In this document: piece after piece, positions 23,775-26,175 of the stretch
Numbering within the stretch: position 1 is the stretch's first letter
Layout of the letters: each line of letters starts with the position of its first letter
Position numbers and translations under genes: made by a program
Assembly: GCA_963854565.1 (NCBI GenBank)
Contig: CAWKZT010000007.1
Location: forward strand, 1-26,175
Direction: 5' to 3'
Source: CAWKZT01 sp963854565
GTDB lineage: Bacteria; Actinomycetota; Acidimicrobiia; Acidimicrobiales; JAHEJN01
DNA length: 26,175 bases
Notes under the pieces: generated by a model
The model's input: only the letters and a program-made list of their open reading frames with translations
Told to the model about the DNA's origin: nothing
The model's database searches: none

Positions 23775-24133
23775 TATGGCGTTTCGGTCGGTTGTTCGGC
23801 CCGCATGGTGCGCCCCATAGTCACCGAGTGGCGGACCAGTTGACGGATACGCGTTTCGTCGCAACCGTCTTTGACGAGGGCCGCAATTTCTCGCTCGATG
23901 TGGGCGGCGCCGTCGGGGTTTGGCTCGCCGGACCCGAAGGCGTCGTTTCCGGCCACCGCCGTGACAAGGAGCAAGGCAACGACAGCAGCGGCTGCCAAAA
24001 GACCAAATGCAATAGCACCGTTGATGCTGTCAGCGATGGAGGTAACGATCATCCCCGCGATTCCGCCCGCGCACCACAATAAAACGATGGCCCGGATAGA
24101 GCGCGGAGTAATCACAAAGTAAGTATCGCCCAA
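23774..24133 (-). CDS. Small two-helix membrane protein upstream of murT
   Basis: I do not recognise this family. The product is 119 residues from TTG 24133, or 113 from GTG 24115. Two membrane helices (about 14-34 and 39-62) are followed by a soluble tail of about 55 residues containing HIEREIAALVKDGCDETRIRQLV, likely helical, with a single Cys. The helical pair with a cytosolic tail could anchor or modulate a partner at the membrane. Its stop overlaps the murT GTG by one base (TAGTG), so its synthesis is coupled to MurT, making an accessory role in lipid II amidation a fair inference. The GTG start is preferable if the inverted repeat at 24135-24153 forms a hairpin, since TTG would lie directly beside it. 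Confidence 0.65.
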   Translation of the reverse strand: MGDTYFVITPRSIRAIVLLWCAGGIAGMIVTSIADSINGAIAFGLLAAAAVVALLLVTAVAGNDAFGSGEPNPDGAAHIEREIAALVKDGCDETRIRQLVRHSVTMGRTMRAEQPTETP

Positions 24134-24134
24134 C

Positions 24135-24153
24135 GCTCGACAAATCGTCGAGC
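24135..24153. repeat. 7-bp-arm inverted repeat between ettA and the small membrane protein gene
   Basis: GCTCGAC (24135-24141) and GTCGAGC (24147-24153) are perfect complements around AAATC. It lies in the 39-base gap after ettA and ends one base before the TTG at 24133. There is no T-run directly after it on the minus strand, so it may be a weak terminator, an attenuating hairpin for the murT operon, or an operator. It does not match the TCGAAC-N4-GTTCGA SOS box. Confidence 0.45.
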
Positions 24154-24172
24154 ATGTGCCTTTAACAAATGA

Positions 24173-25846
<1,674 letters not shown>

Positions 25847-25866
25847 AGTGAGTGACTCTAGAGGCG

Positions 25867-25895
25867 TTCACGGTTGGTGCAATGGCCGGTACGGT
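25867..25895 (+). promoter_or_regulatory. Candidate leaderless promoter for the HAD hydrolase gene
   Basis: TTCACG (25867-25872; four of six matches to TTGACA) and TACGGT (25890-25895; TAnnnT) are separated by 17 bases. The -10 box ends six bases before the GTG at 25902, so the message would begin at the start codon. It sits in the 55-base region divergent from ettA. Confidence 0.38.
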
Positions 25896-25901
25896 CATCG
25901 G

Positions 25902-26175
25902 GTGACCAACATTCGAGCTGTCCTCTTTGATATGGGTGGGGTACTTACCACTAGCCCGTTCGACAACTTTGCTGCGCTAGAGCGGCGTAGGGGGTGGCCC
26001 GAGAATCTCATCATCAAGATCAATTCATTGAATCCCGACACCAATGCCTGGGCGCAGTTCGAGCGGGGGGAACTCGATCAGCCAGGTTTCGTCGAAGTGT
26101 TCGATGCTGAAGCGCGTGCCATGGGCCACGAAATCGACGGACACGACGTGCTGGCGTGCCTTAATGTCGAGGTGC
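25902..26175 (+). CDS. HAD-family hydrolase, N-terminal part (3' end outside window)
   Basis: The frame opens at GTG 25902 and runs off the window, giving 91 residues. The start, with AVLFDMGGVLTTSPF, is haloacid dehalogenase motif I: Asp10 would be the nucleophile, and the FDxGGVL form is typical of the subfamily IA group that includes the N-terminal phosphatase domain of epoxide hydrolases. The following helices (LERRRGWPENLI, WAQFERGELDQPGFVEVF) match the cap domain of that group. Motifs II to IV lie beyond the window, so activity cannot be checked. The likely role is hydrolysis of a small phosphate ester; the substrate is unknown. It diverges from ettA. Confidence 0.82.
   Translation, partial: MTNIRAVLFDMGGVLTTSPFDNFAALERRRGWPENLIIKINSLNPDTNAWAQFERGELDQPGFVEVFDAEARAMGHEIDGHDVLACLNVEV

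Noticed and set aside
23775..23864. MurT start 30 codons upstream
   Set aside because: These codons overlap the upstream membrane-protein gene and are unlike MurT N-termini; GTG at 23774 gives a one-base overlap as at other junctions.

Overview
The window is about 26 kb of densely packed, moderately GC-rich bacterial chromosome with 23 recognisable protein genes. Two are cut by the window edges. I see no rRNA, tRNA, CRISPR array, insertion sequence, prophage or integrase. The gene set points to an actinobacterium, most probably of the Acidimicrobiia type. Reasons: the MurT/GatD pair that amidates lipid II, a UvrD2-like helicase with a C-terminal HRDC domain, an FmdB-type zinc protein with a Ser/Lys tail, many GTG starts, very short gene spacing, and several candidate promoters placed as for leaderless mRNAs. 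The ATP-type PEP carboxykinase is unlike the GTP enzyme of the best-known Actinobacteria and fits a deep-branching class. This placement is inference. No intergenic stretch exceeds about 130 bases.

Layout, left to right. (1) Plus strand, 1-5260: end of a PIG-L deacetylase, a histidine phosphatase, an unrecognised four-helix membrane protein, GalE, and a UvrD2-like helicase with an unusual N-terminal extension. (2) Minus strand, 5332-7293: a cold-shock-like small protein followed by ATP-type PEP carboxykinase, with a hairpin between them. (3) Plus strand, 7410-11235: a FakA-like DAK2 kinase and RecG. (4) Minus strand, 11241-14903: a flippase-like UPF0104 membrane protein, a PAP2 phosphatase and Dxs, chained by overlapping stop/start codons. 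(5) Plus strand, 15033-18610: TldD, TldE and UppP. (6) Minus strand, 18619-19794: an FmdB zinc-ribbon protein and a CpaB/SAF-domain membrane protein. (7) Plus strand, 19845-21631: PlsY and MoeA. (8) Minus strand, 21655-25846: EttA, a small two-helix membrane protein, MurT and GatD. (9) Plus strand from 25902: the start of a HAD hydrolase.

Cell-envelope supply is the common theme. Dxs starts isoprenoid synthesis. UppP, and possibly the PAP2 protein, can regenerate the undecaprenyl phosphate carrier. The UPF0104 protein resembles lipid flippase domains. MurT/GatD amidate lipid II, PlsY starts phospholipid synthesis and GalE makes sugar donors. The Dxs and UppP operons diverge from one 129-bp region carrying a perfect 16-bp palindrome next to an 8-bp-arm inverted repeat, which is the most suggestive regulatory signal here. 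Most other content is ordinary housekeeping. I found no clear new defence, mobile or biosynthetic system; the candidates for novelty are the paired operators, the modified UvrD2, the divergent PEP carboxykinase, the altered cold-shock and FmdB proteins, and the small membrane protein ahead of MurT.
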